Shown in pieces: positions 25,998 through 41,246 of a DNA stretch of 64,000 nucleotides. The position numbers and the translations under genes are program-made. Numbering within the stretch: the stretch's first letter is position 1; each line of letters begins with the position of its first letter. Source of the stretch: Litomosoides sigmodontis (taxonomy: Eukaryota > Nematoda > Chromadorea > Rhabditida > Onchocercidae); contig OY718806.1 in the NCBI GenBank assembly GCA_963070105.1, positions 8,197,865-8,261,864 on the forward strand. The letters run 5' to 3'. The notes under the pieces were generated by a model. That model searched no databases, was not told the origin of the DNA, and worked only from the letters and a program-made list of their open reading frames with translations.

Positions 25998-28628
25998 TAT
26001 GTTATTCTCACGGCAGTTAAAAGATAAGTTTTTTATTGATTGTAACGGTTTGTAATTTCGTCCAAAGCGTTGTACTGTTTTAAATACAGAAATGCTATTT
26101 CGGAAAACCGGTTTGTGCTTTATTTTGTGTAATTCAAAAAATAATGTAATTTATATCAAACAGTTCTGTACTTTTACAATATGTGATATTTTTGCATGTT
26201 GTAGATTGCTTAATTTTCTTTAATCAGAGTAGATTTAAATGTTATTGAAGCTTATAGATCTCGAGACACAGCTAGCAATATTGTGCAGGTGCTTTTTTTG
26301 TGTACTAAATGACATTTCATCTCGCTTTTTTTATTTTTAATTTCAAGAGGTCATTGTCCTTTATTTTAGACACCTGTTTTATAACCAACCATTTTACGTA
26401 TTTTTTTGTTGTGAACTTTAGGATCATTTCTACCACAAAGTATGGAAGAATCTGGAGAGGAGATTGTATGATATAGACATAAGTGGTGCTGGCTCCTTTC
26501 ATTGTTTATATCAAGGAGTTGTGATTTCCATGACGTGGCTTTTCCTTCCTTCTGCCACTGATTTTCTTTTGTTCCTTAAGGCTCACTTCCATGTGAAGTT
26601 TAAAAGACTCAAAACTACTTTTGGGTTTTTGAAATGCTAATACTTTTTACGTTTTTTTCTCCAAATCCTTTTTAAAAACGGAAATCCGCTACTTTGTTAC
26701 ATCAGTTATCTGAATCGCTTTGTTATTCGCTATTTTTCACTTTTAGAGCATTGTTGAACTCAGTATATTTAGATTCTCATTATCAACCTCTGGCTACAAA
26801 ACCTCTTCAAACCTCATCGCATGTTTTTTCAAATGTGATTTTATCTACGAAAAAATTATTTTGAATCATGCGATCGACAGTTTTATTGGCGTGGGTCATT
26901 CATTACACTGGTTACATGTAGATTTATTGTTATCTCGCTTTGTATTGCTTTAGAACGATTTAAGGTTCTATTGTTTTTCAATTTTCTTGCACAGTTTAGA
27001 AATCTTTTCGTTCAAAACTATTAGTAAACATTCCGAAAGGAAATTTATCGGGAAGAAAATTGCCAAAATTTATGGCTTATGTGTGTCGGATGCTCATTCA
27101 TTTCGAATTAAGAATATGAACAAATATTTGAACGGAAAAATATAAAGAATTAGCGGATGATTTTCTTTGGTGCACTTAGTAATCTATATACACAATGTTA
27201 TATCTTCCAACAGTTTGCTGCGATCCCACTATTAACAAAACCGAACTATTTATAGATTCAGAAAGAGAGTGGACTTTTACTTCATACATGAGAATAATTG
27301 TTAAATCCACTAAATTCTTGTATATATATCTCGGTAGTATGTTATATAGTAATCTTCAAGTAGGATGATACAATCAGTTGTTCAGATTAAAGCAGTGGAC
27401 ATTCCTGGATTTGTTAGCTGTTGGATTTGGAGCTGATATTTTAGCATGTAGGATGTATGATTTTAATTGCTCGACTTGGATCTGCAAACAGCGAATATAT
27501 GATCATTTGTTTATATTACAAATTGGTAGCTCATTGAGTGAAGGGAACAAATTCATCGCATTTCATTTGTTGAAAGTTTTTAAAAAATCATTCTATTTCA
27601 AGGGGGATCTGGAAGATGAGGCGAGATATCGAAAATTCTTGCTTATTGGTGGGTAACAGCAATAATCCGTTTTCTCCATTCGTACTGTTTTAAAACTTAG
27701 AAATATTAGATGGTGTTGTGAGGATTCGGTTGCTCCTTTGGTAACAAAAAAGTACGAGAAAAAAAGCTGTTTGTGTGTGTATAAGGGAGAGAAAAGTTTG
27801 TGCGAAGATAAAATTTCAAAAAATGAAACTTGAAGGCGCTGAGTAAAGTAGCATTACATTATTTCGTCACACTACCGAGCGAAAGCAGTCGGGAATGTTA
27901 AAGAAACGATGACTTCAAAAGTTGTGGGTGGGTAGCTTCATTTACAAATTTTAAACTTTTGATGACATGGGGTGCAGTTCATAGCAAAATAATAAGATAG
28001 CAACTTTTGCATATGTCATTTTAAAAATTGTAGTTGGAAGAATCATTCACAATTTAATTCAAATAATTAACAAACGAGAACAGTAATCGGGGAAGCGGTG
28101 TGGTAAATTCTTTCATCAAATTTCGCACAAGCTGTTAAATGCATAATGCTGCATGGTGCGTGGGAGTATTTCATATATGCATGTTGAATTAAGCTGTATG
28201 TTTGCCTTTGCAGCTGTTTATATGTGTATACAATACCTTGAGAGTTTATCAGATCGAGTAGAGAGGAGGTGGAAAAATGATGCAGTGCTGTTGAGGAGGT
28301 AATTTAAACTGTACTGCAGACAGGTTCTATCTGCCTTTTCGTTTCTGTTTGTCCACCACTGTTAAAACTACAACGGTATTGTACATCACGTCCCGCGATG
28401 AGTAAGTGGCGAGAGTGTTAGGAAAAGCTTAGCTTACCTTTTTGCTTGCTTTTGCATTTCAATGGATTCGATTGATAGACAAATTGTACGAATCATTGTC
28501 ATTCGTTGTCGTCGAATCAAATCACTCTAGTTTCTTCTCCCCAACATCATCAATTTCGTTATCAATCTCTTTGGATTCATTATTATTGCTATTTATATTA
28601 CAAATAATACAACAACTGTAAAAACGAC
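25998..28628. other. Region between the TDP2 and leucine-rich-repeat genes
   Basis: About 2.6 kb upstream of the LRR gene. Apart from the exon pair noted at 26228-26640 and an exon-like frame at about 27602-27653 (reads GDLEDEARYRKFLLIGG before GTAACA), I see AT-rich sequence with no recognised gene. The part after about 27660 is presumably the LRR gene's promoter region. Confidence 0.45.
26228..26640 (+). other. Phase-linked exon pair downstream of TDP2, possible alternative 3' end
   Basis: Exon A (26228-26288) follows TAATCAG and ends GTGCAG/gtgc; it reads VDLNVIEAYRSRDTASNIVQ. Exon B (26422-26640) follows ACTTTAG in the same phase, reads DHFYHKVWKNLRRLYDIDIS and stops at 26638-26640. Exon A begins in phase 2, the same phase in which the penultimate TDP2 exon (ending about 25640) leaves its donor. 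They could therefore be alternative terminal exons of TDP2 or part of an unknown gene. No family is recognised. Confidence 0.35.
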
Positions 28629-31600
28629 ATGTATTATTCCTGTCTTCACTACTATTTCTGTCAACTGCCACTTTTTATGATTTTACACTTTTTAAATATT
28701 TTTCCAATATTTTCACTAACACAATGCCCACCACTTCGATCACCATGCCGTTGTGCACCATCTATTCATGAACCTATTGCTATTATTTGTGAAAATGCAT
28801 CCAGTTTATCTGATATATTAGATGCCATATCAGAAGCACGAAGTGTCACAGTATGTTGTTTGTTCACATTATTTCTTACCGTATATTTACAATTTTCTGG
28901 CAACAAAATTTTCTGGAATTAATTTTTTTAATGAAAAAAAAAACATTTAGGGATTAAGTAGTTTTTTATTTTGGTCTATCACATTTACATTTGTAAAATC
29001 TCTTTCAAAGTGTTAAAACCTAGATAATCCATTAATTTTATTAGAACTTTCACATTTTGTCTTATCAATTAGAAATGATTACATTTTTTAAGAAAAATGC
29101 TGACATTAACTGATCTTCAAAATTTAATTCGTAAATAATATAATTTTAGATAACTGTTCTCCACATAACGGATACTGTAATTCCCAATCTTCCAGCCTAT
29201 GTATTTCAAGATTTTACCATTACGCGATTAGTGCTGAATCGATGCAATCTGAATCAAATAGATGAGAATGCATTTGTTGGAGCAAGTCTCAATAAGCTGA
29301 TCGATTTGGATCTTTCTGATAATCAGCTTGGTGTAATACCCGTAACTGGTATTCCACGTCTAACAAACCTCAGGAAGCTGTCTTTGAATCGTAATCGCAT
29401 CAGTCATTTGCAGCCTAGTTCATTTATAAACTATGAATCACGAGATATACTGCAAAAGCTGGAACTAGCTGGCAATCGACTCACTGATCAAACTCTCGCT
29501 GATTCATCCGTCTTCAGACCATTGCTTTCCTTACAACAGCTAAGTCTGGAAACAAACGCGTTAAATGTCATCCCATCGGCCTCATTAGTTAATCAACGGC
29601 AGACACTAATTAACCTAAACTTGGGTTTAAATCAAATTAACGAAGTACCTGTTGGCACGTTAGATTTCCCTAATCTCAATTCACTTTCGCTTGAATTTAA
29701 CGGCATTTCACAAATCATTCCACAAGCATTTCAAGGAATTCCTAACCTGCAACATTTATATCTAACGGGTAACAAATTTCCTTCCTGGCAACCCGAAATG
29801 TTTATGTTTGTCCCACATCTGCTGACTTTAGGTATTGGTGAAACTCCGATTGCTGTGATACCATCAAATGCTTTTCAGGTAATTACACCGGATTTCATCA
29901 ACTCCGTAATGTTTATGATTTTTAAGTATTAAATTAAATGCACTTCGTTTACTTTTCTTTCACGTAATGCTTCTTTTCTTCGTTTTGATGCTTTTATTTC
30001 TTTTGGTTTTTTTTTTTAAATTGTACTTGTTCCTATTTCATTCGAGCCTTTACTTTTCATAATTATTTGGTTGCTCGATATGATCAAGTCTCATATTTAT
30101 ATTTCTTTCATTCATTTGACGTAGTTTCTTTCTGCAGACTTTTGCCATTCCACTTTTGAATTACTTTTTTAACTGTTGTAAGCAATTAAAATAATTTTTC
30201 TGAGCCTGCAATTGAATACTGTATATTTAATCAAATTCGAAGTGAACTATCGTTACTGAAATTGCGATATTTTTATTAAATTAAATTATTCGGTAATTTA
30301 AGAACCAGTCGTCATGCAGAAGTTATACTCAAGGCATAATAACAATTTCATTGCAGTATATATCTAAATTAATACGATTGGAAATGTCCGAAGCAGCTGT
30401 TGATACAATTGAGGAAGGTGTTTTCCAGAGAACACTGAATATTCAAGCAATTATTTTGAATAAAAATCGCCTTTCTGTGTAAGCCTGGCGTTTTTGCTTT
30501 TCCGTAAATTCAAGAAAAATTAAACATTTAATCTCTTGAAAGCTTGGATGAAAATTAAGAAGTAAATAGTCATGCATTCATTCTTGAACCAATCTTCCCG
30601 CAGCAACAATAACACTGATAATAAAAGATAACAATGTCATCTCGCATCTAGCTGAAACTTTTAAATCGTGCACTCCACTCACTCCTGGCTTCTAAGTGAA
30701 TTTCCAAAATTGGATTCAATGTTACTATATGATACTAAGGAATTCGAACCACTGATTGATTTACTGCTTTTCAGGATACGCTCCGATTACTTTAAAGGTT
30801 TGGATCAGCTGTATTCAGTGAATTTAGGCAGCAATCGCATTGACACTTGTGAACCACTCGCTTTCGCAAATCTACCAAAAATGAATCATCTCGATATCAG
30901 GTTTTTTATCTACCTCCTCCGTATTTTCAGCTTATTACTGGATGGACGTTATAGTTCAGAAACCATTTAATTCAAAGCGTTACTTGGCGTTCCATATTGG
31001 ATCAGATAGCTGTTAAATTTTGAATGGTGCATGAGCTTTTCGAAATACTTGATCAACGTTCAAAGAGAGTGATCAAAGCGTTCCATCTGATTTCCCACTC
31101 ATTAGAGCAATTTTTAGTTTCAATCAACTTCAAACATTACCGGACAACACGTTTGCGAATTCATTTTTACCGCATCCAAATGAACGACATGTCATGTATG
31201 TGTGTGGCAATCCATGGTTGTGCGATTCAGCCCTGGAGTGGTTTCGGACTTACCTTCGCGAAAACGTTGATCTTGATGTTGAAAAACCTGGATGCGTTGC
31301 TACCTGTATTGACAGTATTAACGGTTGTCCTCCAGTTGGTACTCCTTTGCGAGCTGTAGATTACTGCCCTGCCAACGACATACCTCTCCCTCTAACCGGC
31401 AATGCTCTCTCACTCGTCGGCTGGATTATACTAGGTTGGTGTTTCCCAAGTTTACTTTGAAATCTATATTACAGGAAATATGATCAGCAACCTGTTGTTT
31501 CTGATCAAGTGATTATTATTGCTAGCTGCGGCTCTGTCATACCAGAAGCAACGCACGACGTTGCCTGGAGAAGTGAAAAGTTCAATTTTCAAGTTTCAAA

Positions 31601-32034
31601 CTCTATAACTCGTCGAATTAATTAACATAAACTTCAAAGTCATATTTCCATGCTCAATTCATATATTTTGCAGCGATTATAATGACAATTTTATTGATCA
31701 GTATATGTTTGATGGCACTAGTTCGCTACGGAATATCCCATCGAAGGAAAAGAATGAAGGATCAGGAAGCGCTGGAGGATGAACAGAGGATTATGTCAAT
31801 AACAGGTTCAGTCAAAACCATTTTACATTTAGCAGATGTAGGATAGAAAATTTTTTAACTGATTCGAAAATAACTGATTAAATATTAAATTTGGGACATG
31901 ACAAAGCATTAATGCCTTTTCCAGGAAGTGGAGTGCCATCAATAACTCGATCTTACTTGTCACCGCCAACAGTAGATCTCGACTTACCTCCAGCTCACAG
32001 TTTAGATGAAACACAAACCAACTACTTGTATTAA
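28629..32034 (+). CDS. Extracellular leucine-rich-repeat, single-pass membrane protein
   Basis: Cell-surface protein of the nematode eLRR-only transmembrane type, expected to act in adhesion or apical matrix organisation; the ortholog is not identified. Exon 1 (28629-28850) encodes a hydrophobic signal peptide (LFMILHFLNIFPIFSL) and a cysteine-rich LRR N-cap (CPPLRSPCRCAP). Exon 2 (from about 29150) and the following exons give about ten LRRs with the LxxLxLxxNxI pattern, e.g. LIDLDLSDNQLGVIP, LRKLSLNRNRISHL, LINLNLGLNQINEVP, LYSVNLGSNRID. An LRR C-cap follows at about 31195-31370 (CGNPWLCDSALEWFRTYL and later Cys). A transmembrane helix (AIIMTILLISICLMALV, about 31675-31725) precedes a basic stop-transfer RRKRMK and a short cytoplasmic tail ending QTNYLY, stop at 32032-32034. 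Two middle exons (30360-30480, 30775-30900) were placed by splice signals. Confidence 0.88.
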
Positions 32035-32677
32035 TTCTCTATTACTGGTACAATTGCTGCATTCATGAAACGTATGGTCAATAACGGCGATGTATAAACG
32101 ATAATTAGAATTGCATGTATATATCGGTTTAATATCAAAAAAAAATAATACATACAACTAAAAAAAAGGTACTAAGTTGCATACTTTTGGCTTTGATTAG
32201 CATATAAGAACTATGAACAAACAACAACTCGTGAGAAGCCCTCAAAAAGTAACTTCTGATGATAATTACTGTGAAGAAGTACACTGTTTAATTCCGATCA
32301 AAAAATGATACTGAGTAAAAAACGAATTAAAAGTGTATAGTTGAGGAGTAAAGTGAACTATTTTCACCAGAATAAACATTATAGGGAAGCAGAATAAAGC
32401 TTCTTGTCGAAGTTAGGAAAGTGTTCTTGAAGGGTTGCTCAAAAATCATTCTTCAACAATGACTAGTTAAAATTATCAGAAAATATACTATGTTGGAAAA
32501 ATGCTCAATCCCGTATAGGTTGAGATAGGTTATAAAAATCATGCTGAAAATTTAGCCCGCGGTATTGCAGTAAAAGAATGTCAATCGCCTGGTAATGCAT
32601 GATTTGTAGGGATTTGTAAGAGACTTATAATAAAATTGCATCCGGTATTTTTGGTTTAAATGAAATCTGACAAAATG
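32035..32677. other. Convergent 3' intergenic region
   Basis: About 640 bp between the stop of the plus-strand LRR gene and the stop of the minus-strand copine gene. AT-rich with A runs (32135-32168), presumably the two 3' UTRs. No gene seen. Confidence 0.55.
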
Positions 32678-36149
<3,472 letters not shown>

Positions 36150-37980
36150 TTTCAAACTGTCAAACAACGATTACATTCGTTCATGTTTCGTTGTGTTGTA
36201 GAAATAAACAAATACTGAAAATACTGGAAGTAGATTTTCATATTACTAAATGCGCAGATTGCGTTTTTGCTGCATTAATATCCATGGAAAGTAAGTAGTG
36301 TAATGCATGAATGGAATAATTAGCAGAAAAAGTTTCACACGTGAACAAAATACGAAGGAAAATCAATTCTTTAAGAGAATAACACGATGCGAATCAAAAG
36401 CAACAACTCCCCTTTTCCCATTCATGCTTTAATTTTTAAAAACACGTTTTGAAAAAAAGGTGTGAGCAGTTTTCATTCTACACGCTGACAGGAGCAATTT
36501 GCAAAAAGGTGATCCCTTAGTTAAATTGGTCAGTGGTGACGTTCGTATTAGTTATGATCATTTTCTAAATTGAGTAAAATAATATGAGTGGATGATTGTG
36601 CGAAATTATCCACATAATCATCATTAATATCAAAAGCATTCAATTTGTTTGGAAAAGAAAAAGTTAAATTAAATTTTTGAGAAAAAAAATTATTTAAATG
36701 TATCAAATGGATCATTCCAACTTGATCGTTTATTTTTTTGATATAATTGCCATCATTTGCAGTAATATTAAAATGAGTGGTCGCAATCATTAATCAATCA
36801 CTTCGGAAATAAGAATATTGTTGCTAATTAAATTGTTTCTGTTAAATACATTTCATACAGTAACCTTTTTTTTGTAATAAAACTGAAAACGAAAAATTTA
36901 ATTTATTAATTGGATTAAAACATTGAAAAAAGGATTCGTTTTTTCATTTTATTTATTGGCATATCAAATTATTTCTGTATATTCACATTTTACGCTTATT
37001 TTTGCATGAATTAATCATTCGTTCTTTTGAAACAAAAAGTAAATTATATGTTTATTTTGCTGTTATCAAACTTCGCTACTTCAATATCATATCGAATGAT
37101 TTCAGTAAAAAAAAAATGAAGCATAATTAAAGACAGCTGCACTAGCCTTATTTTTTTATCATATAAGTAAGTTTTGGATTTTTTGAATGGAAATATTTTT
37201 TTTTGCCGCTTCCTCAGTTAGTTTTTATTGGTTGCTGAAATTCTAAATGCGGTATAAAGTGATTTTGTAATAAAATAAATAAACATAAACGAAATGATTT
37301 TGTAAGAATTTTCAAATTTGTTAGCTTTGAAAGATCTCTCAGCGCTTTTTTGCCCATTTTGTCCACGCACGTTTATTTTGCTTTACCATCTAAGCGAATA
37401 TGACAATTTGATACTTCTTTGTCATGTTCCGCACCTATTTCACTTCACGTCCTACTCCAATATTCTTACGCTTTTCTAATTTAACGTACAACATTTGCTC
37501 AGTTCAAGAAAATGAATGAAAAAAAAGTTCGATGTGACAAGATTTTGAGCAAAAAAGTCGGACGCAAATTGAAATGATATCAGCTAATTTTGTCACCACA
37601 AGGAAGACTTCAGGCAATTGAGAGCGCTCACTCATAACTTTTCGTCATCTATAAGTCCGCTCCTCACATTATCCGTCCTCACGTCATCCATTCGCTCCTC
37701 ACAATTCTGTTAATTTATGATCGAAAAGTTGTTTTATCTCTCTTACTTATTTATCGGTTCATAAGTGACACACACAGTTTCGTTTTACTTTGAATTGTTA
37801 AAATTAAAATGATTAGAAGGATTTCATCATACAAGATGTAATGCTAGAAAATACATCCTCGCTCTCACAGCAAACATTCGACTCTCACCTATACAACTGT
37901 TGAATTGTGTGCTCGATACAACGAGTTCACTACGCAGTTGACAAAAGTGATTAATAATTCACTTTCTTGAAATTGCAATT
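36150..37980. other. Divergent intergenic region between copine and methyltransferase genes
   Basis: About 1.8 kb, AT-rich, holding both promoters. A short CTCCTCAC/GTCCTCAC-type motif recurs around 37655-37705 and again as CTCTCAC near 37860. No gene or family-like frame was seen. Confidence 0.5.
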
Positions 37981-39298
37981 ATGAACGCCAGCGTTGTTAA
38001 ACAGCCACAAGATATTGAGCAAAAGATTTTACGGCAAATAAATTTCTTCCTCAATTGCAAGTATGTTGGATGAATGCAGGAATTTTTTTTGTTAACCTTC
38101 GAGTGTTAAATAGATTATTTTCTTGGAATGTAAAATACAAATTTCTAATGGCCAAAATATACTTTAGAAGTGGCGTGCTAATGATTGCTTATTTGATGGA
38201 TATTTTACATCGCATTTATTATTTCTTGTTTGATCGATTAATACTGTATCCACTACTAAACCTGCTATGCGATAAGCTCAGTATACGATTCATGAATCTC
38301 GGATATCAGCGCAAGAAAGATGAGGATTTCCCAGTTCTGGAGAAGTTATCTGAATTGGATAGCTGCTGCATAGCGAATATTGCACTCTATGAAAAAACGT
38401 TAAGTTTATGCCCGAAATACTCAAATTTTGGTGGATTACGACTACTTGAAGTTGGTTGTGGTCAAGGTGGTGGTATCGACTGGATCTTAAGGTTGATTAC
38501 GTGAAATTTTGACTTGTTTGTTTAAAAATCTGTAGAAAGAGACGAGCTCTTCCTTCCGTTCCTTGTAAACACTTGGACAAAAGTGAAAATAATAGCAATA
38601 AGAACAGGACGTGAAAAAAATATATTCCAATACTTACGTTTGAAATTGACGCATATGTTATATTACTGGTTGCAAAAAATGTACGGCAAGTGATAAATAG
38701 GTATGAAAAATTAGCGAAGTTACAGAGCGCACTCATTCGCAGACGTAATTGGCGTTGATCCGGTCATCGTCGATTCATGTTCCGGAAGAGCTGTTACAGG
38801 AAATGCGGAAAAATTACCATTTGCCAGTGATTCATTTGATATCATAATAAATGTCGAAAGCAGCCATTTGTACGGCAATTGCCAGCAGTTTTTCCTCGAG
38901 TGTTCCAGAGTTCTATGCGAAAATGGATTTTTGTGCTGGGCTGATCTTCGCTATACTCATAAGGTACTAAATTAGTTTTATGTTGTCTTACAGGCTTCAA
39001 TTTCTAGACGTCTTGTTTTCAGTTGAAAATAACCATGGCTCAAGCACAAAAATCAGGTCTACACTTGATCAGGAAGGATGATATTACAGAACAAGTGCTT
39101 CAAGGTATTGAATTAACAGCAGCAAGATACGATGCACTGCTTCAAAATGCACCATATTTCGTTCGTCTTTTTCAAAACTCAATTCGAACGACATACTGCG
39201 CACCGGGAACGCGAAGTTACGAACGCTTCTTGAAACGTGAAAAGATATATATTTGCGCGTGCTGGCAGAATTACAAGAGAATTAAAAAATCTGATTAA
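37981..39298 (+). CDS. Class I SAM-dependent methyltransferase, membrane-associated, glycolipid-methyltransferase-like
   Basis: Transfers a methyl group from S-adenosylmethionine to an unknown acceptor. Four exons join in phase: 37981-38061 (MNASVVKQPQDIEQ), about 38165-38490, about 38727-38963 and 39022-39298. A hydrophobic stretch at residues about 30-60 (VLMIAYLMDILHRIYYFLF) suggests membrane association. Motif I is LRLLEVGCGQGGGIDWI, followed by VIGVDP, NAEKLPFASDSFDIIINVE and a CSRVLCENGFLCWADLR motif. The end, with YERFLKREKIYICACWQ, resembles the tail of mycobacterial phthiotriol/glycolipid-type methyltransferases from memory. Overall length, about 300 residues, suits that group. Substrate and ortholog are not known; possible ancient bacterial origin is inference. 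It ends 255 bp from the convergent TSR3 gene. Confidence 0.8.
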
Positions 39299-39553
39299 AC
39301 AAGTGAAAATAGTCCTGTATCAAGTGCTGCCTTACTCAAATGGACGGGCATTATTCAAAATATAGTGGCATTTTTGATGTGCTTTATGTTATCTTAAAAT
39401 CCGGCAAGTCATTTGGACTTTTTGCTATGATGATGGAGACGGTATGCTCCAAAATTGGTAAAGGCTGCGAATTCTGACTGCAAAAAGTATGCTGTACACA
39501 TCCATTAAATCACAAAAACTTTATTATAAAAAGATCAGCTTCATCACATCGTT

Positions 39554-40552
39554 TTACTTAGCATCATAATTTCCACCAATGCAGTTACTGTCGTCGTCAC
39601 TATCAGTTTCAGAATCGGATTTTGGCATGTCAATTGGTCGTTGCTTAATTTCATTTGCTTCTTTTTCAAGTTGTTGCAAATAAGCATTTTGTCGGACTAT
39701 AACTTCAGCACCATTTTTGCACTCTGCGTACGTTTCTAATAAAGTTCTATTTACTTTCAAAAAATTCAAGCCCCATTTGAACTTCGAAAGAAGAAATTCT
39801 GCGTTGCTCTTTAGACCAATTATATATAGAGCAGCTGCAAGTGCTTCGACGCAACTCAGTTGGCATGGCTTCCCGAAATTCACCGGATTTGCAGCAATTA
39901 AATATGGCAAAAGACGGCGACTTGAAGCTCTTGCTCTGCTTAAATGAACATTTGTGATCTGAAATAAAGAAAATAATAAGTGCGCAATGGAGTGAAGAAG
40001 TAATTTCATGCGTCCTGCAGCTGAACTTTTTCAATTCCCTTCACTGTAAGTAACATGATAAAAAAAATACAACAAAAACCAGAAAACCTCGTTCCAACTG
40101 CAATCAACAATTGCAAGGCCGCAATTTTTTATATAAACGAAATCGGCAGGGGAAATTGTTCGTTCACCATTCGGAGAAAGAAGCAAACCAGGAAATTTGC
40201 TTCCCAATTTTAAAACTTTAACAAAGCCATAGCGTACTAGCCTTTTTCCTGTACATCGCTTTGGATCACATTGCTTGAAATCAAACATTCCTGAAACTTA
40301 CTAAAGTCAATGTGCTCTCGGTGCTTCTGATCTGGGCATCGATGAACCACATATTAAATAATTACAAAACAAATTTTGTAAGCATTATAAAACATTCAAC
40401 GACAGAGACTATTAGAAATAAGACAACTATACCTTTGCAGGCTCACCTAAGTTGAAGGGAACTTTCGAAATTGTGTCATCTCCACTTTCGCAACCACTTT
40501 CAATAGAAGAGCTTGCTGTTTCATGATTAACGGACTCCGTTTCAGAAAACAT
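39554..40552 (-). CDS. TSR3: TSR3, 18S rRNA aminocarboxypropyltransferase
   Basis: Adds the 3-amino-3-carboxypropyl group to a methyl-pseudouridine of 18S rRNA, a late cytoplasmic step of small-subunit maturation. Exon 1 (from ATG at 40552) is a Ser/Glu-rich leader; its donor at TTAG/gtgagc fits phase 1, joining an exon near 40290 that encodes MFDFKQCDPKRCTGKRLVR, equivalent to human MWDLGHCDPRRCTGRKLAR. It continues GLLLSPNGERTISPAD and IVDCSW. The last exon (about 39955-39554) has LLPYLIAANPVNFGKPCQLS, CVEALAAALYIIG and FKWGLNFLKVNR, all hallmark TSR3 motifs, then an acidic Ser/Asp tail ending GNYDAK. The terminal acidic tail is typical. CTATTCAG three bases before the ATG looks like a trans-splice acceptor. 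Confidence 0.94.
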
Positions 40553-41246
40553 TTTCTGAATAGAAAAAATTTTAATTTAAGGTAAAATAAAGTAAAGCAG
40601 ACGAACGCGCAACCTAAAACACAGAAATAAGGCAAGAATTAAAAATGCAAAAAAGCAGAAAAGTAATGACGTGGAACAATTAATCCATATTTAATTCACC
40701 AACAATGAAGTGCTACAAAACATTTATTATGTAATTCCTCACACCCTACACAATACGCAATTCCCCTCTACCCTATACAATCATAATACACATTTGCAAT
40801 ACATACATTGAGCTTGGTGTGAATTTACTTAGCAGTGCGAATCTCCAAAAAATAGAAACACTGATTGACGAAATTTATGTAATTATCAAATAATTCAACA
40901 ATTCCTAGATGTACCGTAATTGAATTTTTCATAGTTTGAGAAATTCATTAAGTTTTCATGAGGACATTATTTGACAGACCCAACTATCACACATACCCTG
41001 ACAGCACACTAAAAAAATTAAACTTTCCTCTTCCACCACATTTCCCGTAAATCTAACTTATAATAACTATTAAAAATAATGAATCAAGAAAACTTGGAAT
41101 CCGGAAAAAAGGCATGCACTGGAACTCACCCATTAAATTTGGCAGTAACAACTACCTTCGGAATATCAATATTTAATTAAATTAAAATATTATAAAAACA
41201 ATATGAAATGTCAAGTGAAGTTTTTCAACGAAAGAATCACAGGTCT
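40553..41246. other. Gap between the F-box/WD gene and TSR3
   Basis: About 690 bp on the same-strand side of TSR3's start, AT-rich. No gene seen; it probably holds the F-box gene's 3' UTR and possibly the TSR3 promoter. Confidence 0.5.
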
